In this document: positions 44,712 to 51,630 of the stretch, piece by piece | Position numbering within the stretch: the stretch's first letter is position 1 | How the letters are laid out: each line of letters starts with the position of its first letter | DNA from: Streptomyces fumigatiscleroticus | GTDB taxonomy: Bacteria > Actinomycetota > Actinomycetes > Streptomycetales > Streptomycetaceae | Direction: 5' to 3' | DNA: 64,000 nucleotides | Assembly: GCF_014647975.1 (NCBI RefSeq) | Contig: NZ_BMQF01000017.1 | Span: forward strand, 124,001-188,000 | Position numbers and translations under genes: made by a program | The notes under the pieces: generated by a model | Databases searched by the model: none | Seen by the model: the letters and a program-made list of their open reading frames with translations, nothing else | What the model was told of the DNA's origin: nothing

Positions 44712-45205
44712 CCAGGCACGGGAACCGTCCACTGTTCTTCCTGGACGTCGACGGGCCGCTCCTGCCGTTCGGTGACGACCCGCAGCGCGATCTCGCGGGC
44801 ACCGCATCCAACTCGCACTTGGCGCGGCTCGACCCGCGAATCGGGCCGCGGCTCGCGGCGCTGCCGTGCGACCTGGTCTGGGCCACCACATGGGAAGAAG
44901 AGGCCAATATCGAGCTGGCACCGCGACTTGGCCTGCCGCAGCTGCCGGTCGTGAACTGGCCAGAGCCCTCAGCCGCCCACGAACGCGAAGACCAGTGGTT
45001 CGGGCTCCACTGGAAGACCCGAACCCTCGTGGCGTGGGCGGACGGACGCCCGTTCGCCTGGGTCGACGACGAGATCACCGACGCCGACCGAGACTGGGTA
45101 TCCACCCACCACCCCGCACAGGCGATCCTCCATCGCGTCGCGTCGTCCCGCGGCCTCACCGACCAGGACTTCGCAGTCCTCGATGAATGGCTAAAGCTGG
45201 CTTGA
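44708..45205 (+). CDS. HAD-like domain protein coupled to the transposase gene
   Basis: A 165-residue protein beginning MTRHGNRPLFFLDVDGPLLP, with the HAD motif I DVDGPL (nucleophile Asp), LVWATTWEEEAN (Thr motif) and WVDDEITDADRDWV (motif IV-like Asp pair). HAD enzymes are mostly phosphatases; the substrate is unknown, and similar short HAD proteins are widespread in Streptomyces. Its ATG overlaps the transposase stop (ATGA), with GAGGTGAG inside the transposase end as ribosome binding site. It may be a passenger gene of the insertion sequence or simply abut it. Confidence 0.72.
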   Translation: MTRHGNRPLFFLDVDGPLLPFGDDPQRDLAGTASNSHLARLDPRIGPRLAALPCDLVWATTWEEEANIELAPRLGLPQLPVVNWPEPSAAHEREDQWFGLHWKTRTLVAWADGRPFAWVDDEITDADRDWVSTHHPAQAILHRVASSRGLTDQDFAVLDEWLKLA

Positions 45206-45612
45206 GGTTCTCCGCGATGATCCACAGGATTTGACAGTTACTCCCGGATGGTGCCTGGCTGTGTCGCCCGTCGGGTTCCGCCAGTCGTGACGCTTCAAGG
45301 CGGGCCCGCTGACGCGGACCCGCGCGCGGCCGGTGTCCGGGCCCGGCCGCTACGGCGCCGCCCCGCCGCCCGACCCCAGCCCCTGGCCGCGCACAGACAG
45401 CACCCCGGAACGGCCTACGGGCCGCACGATCTTCCGATGCGCCCGCACTCGGCAGCCAGGATCAGCCAGGTGTCCAGCATCGGCAGCTGCCGACCAAGAG
45501 GCTTACAGCACGTGTGTTCGGGTCCAGCTCGTGCTGGCGAACCCTCGTGTCAGCAGGTGGGAGCGCCCGTATGCTGGCCATACAGCCGTTTCCCGCCCTG
45601 CTGGAGGTCCTG
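45206..45612. other. Island noncoding or degenerate region, 407 bp
   Basis: Frames exist on both strands, but none has family signatures or a supported start. The first half is very G+C-rich and Pro/Arg-coding in all frames. GGAGGTCC at its right end is the ribosome binding site for the next gene. I see no other feature. Confidence 0.4.
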
Positions 45613-45810
45613 ATGAGCACGCCTGCCCCCGAAGACTTCAGCTACCTGCAGCCCAGGCCGCGCCTGTCGGTCGACGAGCTTCTGGCCGCGAAGAACACCC
45701 AGCCGATCCGCTCCCTGGACGACCTCGCCGCCGACACGTTCGAGTCGGACGAGGAACTGGAGGAGTTCCTCGCGTTCACGTACGCCGAGCGTCACCGCGA
45801 CGCAGCCTGA
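45613..45810 (+). CDS. Putative antitoxin of a VapBC-like pair
   Basis: A 65-residue acidic protein starting MSTPAPEDFSYLQPRPRLSV. It contains DDLAADTFESDEELEEFLAF and ends YAERHRDAA. A good ribosome binding site (GGAGGTCCTG) precedes ATG 45613. It starts 207 bp before, and ends 9 bp before, a PIN-domain gene remnant: the usual antitoxin-then-toxin order. It has no obvious DNA-binding motif, so it would neutralise by direct binding. The assignment rests on size, acidity and position; the toxin partner is frameshifted, so the pair is probably inactive. Confidence 0.6.
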   Translation: MSTPAPEDFSYLQPRPRLSVDELLAAKNTQPIRSLDDLAADTFESDEELEEFLAFTYAERHRDAA

Positions 45811-45819
45811 GGCGGCCCG

Positions 45820-46238
45820 GTGCAACCCGTCATCCTCGACACCGATGTCGCGCCTCCCGGCTCCACAAGCGTAAGCTGACCGGCCCGCTGGCGACCCGGC
45901 TCATCGGCCGCAAGCCGCTGATCACCTTCGTCACCCACGGCGAGCTCACCAAGTGGATGGAGATCCGCCACTGGGGCACACGAAGCCGCCAGGCACTCGC
46001 CGACTGGCTGGCCGACATCCCGGTCCTGCCCGGAGACGAGGCCGTCGCCGGCACGTGGGGACGGCTCTCGGCAGCAGGGATACAGCGCGGTCGGCCCCGC
46101 CCCACCAATGACATGTGGATCGCCGCCACCGCCCTCACCTACGACCTCCCGCTCGCCACCCTCAACTTCAAAGACTTCGAGGACTTCCGCCGCCACCACG
46201 GCCTGCGCGTCCTCGGCGTCGAAGACGGAGACGTCTGA
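45820..46238 (+). pseudogene. PIN-domain (VapC-like) toxin, frameshifted
   Basis: Starts at GTG 45820 with QPVILDTDVA (first catalytic Asp motif). The frame then breaks near 45853 and continues in another frame as SRLHKRKLTGPLATRLIGRK, LITFVTHGELTKWMEIRHWG, NDMWIAATALTYDLPLATLN and FKDFEDFRRHHGLRVLGVED. Read together this is a complete PIN domain with LDTD, the ELTKW Glu, NDMWIAA and TLNFKDF. One lost base or two gained bases (CGCGCCTCCCGG) explain the shift. Intact members are tRNA- or mRNA-cleaving ribonucleases. A second PIN remnant at 43144 belongs to a different subfamily. Confidence 0.75.
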
Positions 46239-46345
46239 CGGCAACGCTGACGGCAACCGGACCCGCCCACGGCGTACGCCCGCGGACTTCCACGGACATG
46301 TGAATAGGCGCTGACCTGCGAAAACGCAGCTCATAGGCACATGTC

Positions 46346-46765
46346 CTGCACACGTACTATGTGCTGGCGGGCGAGACGCCGGTCCTCGTTCACAACAGCG
46401 GAGCGGGCCCTGACCCCACCTCCTTCTCGAACTTGATTCCGGCAGATACGCCGGAGTGGTTCAAGCCGATTGCTCCCGGCACCGTTCTCTCTCGCTCGGG
46501 CAACTATGCATACGTGGTGACCGGCGATGGTGAGCTCGTCATTGGAAAGCGAACGGCCGGCCATGTGAGCCTCGCCCAGGGGAGGGACGTGCTGGCCGCC
46601 GGAGAGTTCAAGACCAAGGGTGGTCAAGTCGTGTACCTCGACAATAAGTCTGGCCATTATCAGCCTTACGGTGCCCACGCTCAGAAGGCGGCAGTGGATG
46701 CCTTCAATAGAAATGGACTTGGTGCTGATGGGAAGTACATCGAGGCGTGGCGGCCTAGCTGCTGA
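46346..46765 (+). pseudogene. Orphan Rhs toxin tip: HINT tail plus alternative C-terminal toxin domain
   Basis: The frame reads LHTYYVLAGETPVLVHN, matching the end of the PT-HINT domain of the big Rhs gene (51 nt aligned, 4 differences, against 41957-42007). About 120 new residues follow: SGAGPDPTSFSNLIPADTPE, TVLSRSGNYAYVVTGDGELV, GHVSLAQGRDVLAAGEFKTK and YLDNKSGHYQPYGAHAQKAA, ending EAWRPSC. I do not recognise the toxin fold. A stop codon (TAG 46334) lies just upstream in frame, and there is no start with a ribosome binding site, so it is silent as it stands but could be expressed after recombination into the Rhs gene. The coding sequence of the tip is intact. Confidence 0.8.
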
Positions 46766-46781
46766 TCCGGTCGCAGAGTTC

Positions 46782-47132
46782 ATGCAGGTCGTTGAGGGGG
46801 TCCTAGCTACTGCAGAAGAGACCTGCGGCGTCGAAGAACTCGAGCCGGGATTGGAGCGTGCTCTCGCGATTCTGCAGAAGAATCCTGAACTGAGAGGGAA
46901 ATTCGAGAGTCGCGTAATCGCTCTGATCGATTCCCCCCAGGAAGGTGTCGTTGAAATGGTTTCGTTCCTGATGCATGTGCTGCGTTGGGAAACTGTCCGA
47001 GAGGCAGTCGAAGAAAGGATCAGGCACCCCCGAGGGGACGTCAGCAATATTCGGCTTTACGAGGCCATGGTGGACGCCTTCTCCGATTCCTGGCGCGACC
47101 GTGATCTCTTTGCGAGATTCTCTGAGGCGTGA
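46782..47132 (+). CDS. Candidate immunity protein for the orphan toxin tip
   Basis: A 116-residue acidic, helical protein (MQVVEGVLATAEETCGVEEL, LERALAILQKNPELRGKFES, FLMHVLRWETVREAVEERIR), unidentified by family. It begins 16 bp after the orphan tip, with no signal peptide, and shares its lower G+C. The start is uncertain: ATG 46782 has only a weak GAG-type ribosome binding site, and in-frame ATG 46728 would overlap the tip gene. The immunity role is inferred from position. A terminator hairpin follows at 47181, exactly as behind the DUF4259 gene. Confidence 0.65.
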   Translation: MQVVEGVLATAEETCGVEELEPGLERALAILQKNPELRGKFESRVIALIDSPQEGVVEMVSFLMHVLRWETVREAVEERIRHPRGDVSNIRLYEAMVDAFSDSWRDRDLFARFSEA

Positions 47133-47180
47133 GGCCGTAGCTCTGCAGCGTGCGAGCAGGTAAGTCGCGAACGCAAAGAT

Positions 47181-47213
47181 GAAGCCCCGTCAGGTGCGTC
47201 CTGGCGGGGCTTC
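47181..47213. terminator. Hairpin terminator after the second immunity candidate (copy B)
   Basis: 14-nt arms GAAGCCCCGTCAGG and CCTGGCGGGGCTTC with loop TGCGT. Base changes relative to copy A at 42846 occur on both arms and keep pairing, which indicates selection for the hairpin. Confidence 0.82.
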
Positions 47214-47300
47214 TGCGTGAGGTGACGGCAGTAGTTGACGGCAACGTCAGCGGACGAGGGCGGTGCAGGGTGGTGGTTCGTCGCCGTCGGAGCTGACCGT
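47181..47300. repeat. Diverged direct repeat, copy B (partner 42846-42965)
   Basis: Contains the terminator, GACGGCAGTAGTTGACG and the 3' end of the integrase fragment, in register with copy A at a distance of 4,335 bp. Confidence 0.75.
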
Positions 47301-47587
47301 CTTGGTGGTCTCCGGGCCGCCGAGCGCGATACCGAGAATGTCGATGGCGTCTCGCTGGAGGCGGAGCCGGACGTGGGCATAGACGGTGGCGGTGACGCCG
47401 ATGTGGGCGTGGCCGAGGAGTTCCTTGATCACGACGAGTTCGACGCCCTGTTCCAGGAGCAGGGTGGCGGTGGAGTGGCGGAGGTCGTGGAAGCGGATGC
47501 GGCGAAGCCCCGCCCGGCTGAGGAGTCGGCCGAAGCGCCGAGTCAGGTTGGTGGGATCGAGGGGGCTGCCAGTCGCGGTGGTGAAGA
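47247..47587 (-). pseudogene. Tyrosine site-specific integrase, C-terminal fragment
   Basis: About 113 codons on the minus strand with the catalytic C-terminal part of a tyrosine recombinase: FTTATGSPLDPTNLTRRFGR, IRFHDLRHSTATLLLEQGVE (HxxR), IKELLGHAHIGVTATVYAHV (GH and nucleophile Tyr) and the end SDGDEPPPCTALVR. The arm-binding and N-terminal catalytic parts are missing: the frame runs straight into the duplicated methyltransferase end at 47588. I checked whether the missing part continues at the other island end, as it would if integration had split the gene, and found nothing integrase-like. The protein is dead. Confidence 0.88.
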
Positions 47588-47600
47588 CGCACGTGGAGTG
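47588..47600 (+). other. Right attachment site (attR core)
   Basis: CGCACGTGGAGTG, identical to 30744-30756. Native G/C-rich methyltransferase 3' sequence continues to its right. Confidence 0.65.
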
Positions 47601-47637
47601 CGTGGCGATCCTGGAGCCGACTGCGAAGGGCTCCTGA
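47588..47637 (+). pseudogene. Displaced native 3' end of the TRAM methyltransferase gene
   Basis: Encodes HVECVAILEPTAKGS and stop with core-genome codon use. Twelve of the fifteen residues are shared in the same order with the end now attached to the methyltransferase gene, and nearly all differences in DNA are at third positions. It has no promoter or start of its own. Confidence 0.75.
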
Positions 47638-47721
47638 CCCGGGGCCGCCGGACGCGGTCACGCCCGACCGGGCGGCGGAGCGCCCGCGGCGCGCACGGCA
47701 GCGGTACGCCGCCGCCCCTGC

Positions 47722-48252
47722 TCAGTGACGGCCGGCCGGCTCCCCGCTGAGTGCCTTGTGCATCCGGGCGCTCGGCTCGTTCAGGCCGGTGATCTCCACG
47801 CTCTTGCCGCGCTGGGCGTACTTGGTCTCGACGGCGTCCAGGGCGGCGACGGAGGCGGCGTCCCAGAGGTGGGCGGCGGAGAGGTCGATGACGACCTTCT
47901 CCGGGTCACCGGCGTAGTCGAAGCGGCCGGCCAGGTCGTTGGCGGAGGCGAAGAACAGCTCGCCCGTGACCCGGTGGACCACCGTGCCGCCGTCGGGGTC
48001 GGTGACGGCGGTGACGTCGGCGAGACGGGCGACGCGCCGGGCGAGGACGACCGTCGCGGTGACCGAGCCGACCACGACGCCGATGGCGAGATCGTGGGTG
48101 GCGACCACGACCGCGACGGTGATCAGCACGACGGCGGTCTCTCCGGCCGGCAGCCGCCGCAGCGTCGCCGGGGCGACGGAGTGCCGGTCGAAGGTGGCGA
48201 ACGACACCATCCCCATCACCGCGACCAGCGCGGCCATGGGGATGCCGGAGAC
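47722..48252 (-). pseudogene. SulP-family anion transporter, C-terminal fragment with STAS domain
   Basis: Minus-strand frame beginning at the junction with VSGIPMAALVAVMGMVSFAT, then the last membrane segments (GETAVVLITVAVVVATHDLA, IGVVVGSVTATVVLARRVAR) and a STAS domain (TGELFFASANDLAGRFDY, VIDLSAAHLWDAASVAALDA). It ends at the stop 47722-47724. Full SulP transporters have 500 or more residues; about 175 remain. The upstream part of this frame is antisense to a merR fragment, so the 5' two thirds were deleted. Without its core helices it cannot transport. Confidence 0.85.
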
Positions 48253-48525
48253 GGGGTCCGCCTCTACACCGAGGCCGACGTCGCCCGCCTGGTGGTCATC
48301 CGCCGTATGAAGCCGCTCGGTTCCACCCTCGACGAGATGCGTGCCCTGCTGGAGGCCACCGACCGCCTCGACTCGGGCGAGGAGCTGCCGTCCGGGGAGC
48401 GCGAGGCGCTGCTGGAGCGCGTGCGCGGCTTCGAGCAGGCCGCCCAGCGCAGGGTCGAGGACCTGCGGATCCAGCTGTTGCGGGCGGAGGAGTTCGCCGC
48501 GACCCTGCGCGCACGCCTCGCGTAG
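48253..48525 (+). pseudogene. MerR-family regulator, fragment lacking the first DNA-binding helices
   Basis: The frame reads GVRLYTEADVARLVVIRRMK, PLGSTLDEMRALLEATDRLD and then a coiled-coil dimerisation region (REALLERVRGFEQAAQRRVE) to RARLA. RLYTEADVARL is the second half of the MerR winged-helix domain; the start codon and first helices are missing at the junction with the sulP fragment. In intact genomes a merR gene often sits divergently next to sulP, so one deletion across their shared 5' region explains both truncations. The stop codon is inside the first unit of an 11-bp repeat. Confidence 0.8.
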
Positions 48526-48591
48526 GCCTCGGGCAGGCCTCGGGCAGGCCCCGCGTAGGCCTCGCGCAGGCCCCGCGCAGGCCCCGCGCCC
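48515..48591 (+). repeat. Seven tandem 11-bp units
   Basis: Units of the type GCCTCGGGCAG / GCCCCGCGCAG repeat from 48515 to 48591 without gaps. The first unit carries the merR-fragment stop codon. Confidence 0.85.
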
Positions 48592-48700
48592 GGGCGGGAC
48601 CCGCTGCACGCACCCGGGCCGCCGGGCGGACGTTTCCGCCCGCCACGCCGGGTTACCCGCGTCGCATGAACGATGCTCGGGCGCTCACCCGGAGGACCGT

Positions 48701-49600
48701 ATGACGCAGCGAGGGCCTGGACGTGTGCTGTCGGCGCTGGACCGGCTGGAGGAGTGGCCCGGCGCCGACCGCCTGATCGAAGCCGTGAAGCAGGCGGTGC
48801 GGTCCGTACCGCTCGGCGCCGCGCGGGACGTCCTGCACGGGCGCCCGCTCGGGCATCCCGTCCATCCGCTGCTGGTGCAGGTGCCCATCGGCACCTGGCT
48901 GTCGGCGGCCGCGCTGGACCTGCTGCCCGGGAACCGGCGGGCGGCGCGCGTGCTCATCGGCATCGGGCTGGCGTCCGCCGTCCCGGCCACCGCGGCCGGC
49001 TGGACGGACTGGGCCGAACTCCACCCGGAGCAGCAGCGTGTGGGCCTCGTCCACGCCGTGGCCAACGTGGCGGCGGTGTCGTGCTTCGCCGGTTCTCTCC
49101 TCGCGCGGCTCCGGGGCCGGGAAGGCGCCGGGAAGGCCCTGGGTCTGGCCGGGCTGACCGCCGCCGGGGCGGGCGGCGCGCTCGGCGGTCACATGGCCTA
49201 CCGGCAGGCGTCCGGCGCCAATCACGCCGAGGACGTACCCCATCTGGTGTCCCCCGGCTGGCACACCATCGGTGACGTGGCCGAATTTCCGGTGGGGCAG
49301 GCCGTACGCCGGCACGTGGACGACGTGCCCGTCATGGTGGTCCGCGAGACGGAGAACACCGTGCACGTCCTGGCCGACCTGTGCAGCCACATGTCGGGAC
49401 CGCTCTCGGAGGGCGAGATCGGCGACGGCTGCGTCACGTGCCCCTGGCACGGCAGCGTCTTCCGGCTGACGGACGGGTGGAACGTCAAGGGACCGGCCAC
49501 CGCGCCGCAGCCCTCGTTCGACACCCGGACCGTCGACGGCCGCGTTCAGGCGCGGCTGCGCCACCTGGAGGCCGAACAGGACGCGCAGGGCGCCGCCTGA
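48701..49600 (+). CDS. DUF2231 membrane domain fused to a Rieske [2Fe-2S] domain
   Basis: A 299-residue protein. Residues about 40-175 form a DUF2231-type membrane domain (GHPVHPLLVQVPIGTWLSAA, VLIGIGLASAVPATAAGWTD, VANVAAVSCFAGSLLARLRG). The C-terminal Rieske domain has both ligand pairs, DLCSHMSG and CPWHGSVF, so it should bind a [2Fe-2S] cluster and transfer electrons. ATG 48701 is preceded by GGAGGACC. The next genes encode a ferritin-like protein and a hemerythrin-domain protein, all in one direction, suggesting a redox or oxygen-stress cluster. It is cell-membrane located; the partner is unknown. Confidence 0.85.
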   Translation: MTQRGPGRVLSALDRLEEWPGADRLIEAVKQAVRSVPLGAARDVLHGRPLGHPVHPLLVQVPIGTWLSAAALDLLPGNRRAARVLIGIGLASAVPATAAGWTDWAELHPEQQRVGLVHAVANVAAVSCFAGSLLARLRGREGAGKALGLAGLTAAGAGGALGGHMAYRQASGANHAEDVPHLVSPGWHTIGDVAEFPVGQAVRRHVDDVPVMVVRETENTVHVLADLCSHMSGPLSEGEIGDGCVTCPWHGSVFRLTDGWNVKGPATAPQPSFDTRTVDGRVQARLRHLEAEQDAQGAA

Positions 49601-49612
49601 CCGCCCGCCCGG

Positions 49613-49636
49613 CCGCCGCGCGACTCCGCGCGGCGG
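49613..49636 (+). terminator. Hairpin terminator
   Basis: 10-nt perfect arms CCGCCGCGCG and CGCGCGGCGG with loop ACTC, starting 13 nt after the Rieske gene stop. Confidence 0.65.
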
Positions 49637-49825
49637 CTTCACGGCACAGGCGCTCGCCGGTATGCCGACTGACCCGGAGGGGCGAATCTCGTCCCCGTGC
49701 GGGAGTCGGCGGAGAGGCGGAAGCCTCCCGCTGCCGACAGACTCGGGGGCGGACCCGTGCTCGTCCTTTCCCGCGGCGGTCCCTGCCCGGGAGCGAGCCG
49801 TCCTCTGCCCCCGGGAGAAACCGAC

Positions 49826-51025
49826 GTGACCTTCAACCCACTCGAGCAGCGGGGTATCCCGCTCGACCGTCAGCTGCGCAACTGGCGCGAGCTGAACGTG
49901 GAGCCGATCGACCCCGACCGCTGCGACCCCTACACCCGGTGCCGGATCATCACCATGAACGGGATCGAGGTGGAGGCGATCCTCTTCAGCCACCACCTCG
50001 CCCGCCACACGGCCGATCCCGAGATCAAGCAGCAGCTCGCCCGGAGCCGCTATGTCGAGGCCCAGCAGCAGAAGGCGGTGAACTGGCTGCTGCCCGGGGT
50101 GTCGTCCGTGCTGGAGACCACGATCGCCTACGAGCAGGTGGCGGTGGACCTGACGGCATGGGTGGCGCGGATGGAGCCGGACCCGTATCTGAAGCAGGCC
50201 TACCAGTTCGGTGTGCTGGAGGACTTCGACCACCTGTACCGGTACGCCAACCTGTACGAGATGATCGAGCACCGCAAGGCCGAGTCGATCGTCGACAACC
50301 TGACCGAGGTCATGCCGGGCCGGCCCACGAAGTACCACCACCGCGACCCGGTCGACAACGTCCGCAGCCCCTACGACAGGGCCACCGTCGACCCGCTGTC
50401 GAAGCTGCACGCGCTGACGCTCGTGGCCTCCGAGCAGCAGACGATGAACTACTACATGAACACCGGCCCCCTGTACATGGAGCCGATCGCCCGCCAGCTC
50501 TACCAGGAGATCGGGCTGATCGAGGAGGAGCACGTCACCCACTACGAGTCGCTGGTCGACCCGGGGGAGACGTGGTGGGAGCAGTTGGTCAACCACGAGT
50601 ACAACGAGTGCTACCTGTACTACTCCTTCATGGAGCAGGAGTCCGACCCCAGGGTGAAGGCCGTCTGGGAGCTGCACCTCAACATGGAGCTGGAGCATCT
50701 GCACGTCGCCTGCGACCTGATGCGCCGCCACGACGGCCGGGAGCCGCAGGAGATCCTGGCGCCCCAGCTGCCGAACGTGCTCACCTTCGAACCGAACAAG
50801 CAGTACCTGCGGGAGCTGCTGGACACCCAGATGGACCTGACCACGCTCGGTGCCGGCTATGTGCGCGAGGCGCACGAGCGGTTCGAGAAGATGCAGGAGG
50901 GCATCCACGGGGGCGAGGAACCGCCGAGCGAGCGGGTCATCGCCGAGCACCACGAGATGTTCGGCCGGGAGTACCGCGTGCAGACCGACGGCGAACACCC
51001 CGACCCCGCGATGCGCGAGAAGTGA
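49826..51025 (+). CDS. Ferritin-like superfamily protein, uncharacterised
   Basis: A 399-residue soluble, helical protein rich in Glu and His. Candidate di-iron ligand motifs recur in helices: LEDFDHLYRYANLYEM, GLIEEEHVTHYESL and LHLNMELEHLHVACDL. The overall look is a ferritin-like or rubrerythrin-like helical bundle, but I cannot name a specific family. The start is GTG 49826 with GGGAGAAA upstream. The hemerythrin-domain gene follows 11 nt after the stop, so the two are co-transcribed. A role in iron handling or peroxide defence is inferred from residues and neighbours. Confidence 0.7.
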   Translation: MTFNPLEQRGIPLDRQLRNWRELNVEPIDPDRCDPYTRCRIITMNGIEVEAILFSHHLARHTADPEIKQQLARSRYVEAQQQKAVNWLLPGVSSVLETTIAYEQVAVDLTAWVARMEPDPYLKQAYQFGVLEDFDHLYRYANLYEMIEHRKAESIVDNLTEVMPGRPTKYHHRDPVDNVRSPYDRATVDPLSKLHALTLVASEQQTMNYYMNTGPLYMEPIARQLYQEIGLIEEEHVTHYESLVDPGETWWEQLVNHEYNECYLYYSFMEQESDPRVKAVWELHLNMELEHLHVACDLMRRHDGREPQEILAPQLPNVLTFEPNKQYLRELLDTQMDLTTLGAGYVREAHERFEKMQEGIHGGEEPPSERVIAEHHEMFGREYRVQTDGEHPDPAMREK

Positions 51026-51036
51026 GGGGGACCGCC

Positions 51037-51630
51037 ATGTCCCAGCTGCACACCCCGCAGGCCGGTGACGACCGGGCGGTGGACGACGACGTCGTCGGAC
51101 TGCTCATGCGCCAGCACGGGGACATCCGCAACCTCTTCGACGAGGTGGAAGCGAGCCAGGGCGACGCACGCCGGGACGCCTTCCGGCGTCTGGTACGGCT
51201 GCTCGCCGTCCACGAGACGGCCGAGGAGGAGGTCGTCCACCCCTTCGCGCGGCGTGCGACGGCCGGCGGCGAGGGCGTCGTGGAGGACCGTCTCGCCGAG
51301 GAGCGCGCGGCCAAGGAGGCCCTCGCTGCCCTGGACGGCATGGACACCGACGACCCGCAGTTCCTGCCCCGGCTGAAGGCGCTCCGCACCGATGTGCAGG
51401 AGCACGCCCGCGCGGAGGAGCGCTACGAGTTCACGCACATCCGCCGCAGCACCGACACCGCCGGACTCGCCGCCATGGCCAGGGCGGTCAAGGCGGCCGA
51501 GTCCATGGCGCCCACCCGGCCCCATCCCGGTGTGCGGTCGGGTGCCGCCAACATGGCCCTGGGCCCCGTCGCCGCGGTCGTGGACCGCACCAGGGACGCG
51601 GTCCGCAGGGCCCTGGGCAAGGCGGATTGA
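51037..51630 (+). CDS. Hemerythrin HHE-domain protein
   Basis: A 197-residue protein with a hemerythrin-like four-helix di-iron domain: VVGLLMRQHGDIRNLFDEVE (first His/Glu), LVRLLAVHETAEEEVVHPFA (His-xxx-Glu and His) and LRTDVQEHARAEERYEF (His/Glu). Such proteins bind O2 or NO, or sense redox state. The C-terminal tail of about 60 residues contains RPHPGVRSGAANMALGPVAA. ATG 51037 is preceded by GAGGGGGAC. It is the last gene of the Rieske/ferritin-like/hemerythrin group. Confidence 0.88.
   Translation: MSQLHTPQAGDDRAVDDDVVGLLMRQHGDIRNLFDEVEASQGDARRDAFRRLVRLLAVHETAEEEVVHPFARRATAGGEGVVEDRLAEERAAKEALAALDGMDTDDPQFLPRLKALRTDVQEHARAEERYEFTHIRRSTDTAGLAAMARAVKAAESMAPTRPHPGVRSGAANMALGPVAAVVDRTRDAVRRALGKAD

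Larger units (their letters stand above)
30744..47600. mobile_element. Integrated genomic island in the 3' end of the TRAM methyltransferase gene (about 16.9 kb)
   Basis: Both ends carry copies of the methyltransferase 3' end (13-bp identical core, then about 37 bp of diverged homology). The right end carries a tyrosine integrase C-terminal fragment pointing inward. Contents are atypical: a secreted LamG protein, a giant Rhs toxin, immunity-like genes, an IS256-type transposase, PIN remnants and an orphan toxin tip, several with visibly lower G+C. The integrase lacks its N-terminal part and no replication or transfer gene was seen, so the island is probably immobile now. It may be a decayed integrative element whose cargo is the polymorphic toxin locus. 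Confidence 0.75.

Noticed and set aside
45206..45612. Pro-rich open frame from 45333 as the N-terminus of the PIN protein
   Set aside because: It is the same frame by chance: the real antitoxin and the PIN start (GTG 45820) lie between, and the upstream residues match no PIN protein.
48629..48660. Sigma-B-type promoter (GTTT-N14-GGGTTA) before the Rieske gene
   Set aside because: The -10 part differs from GGGTAC/T at a key position, and such matches are common in G+C-rich DNA.
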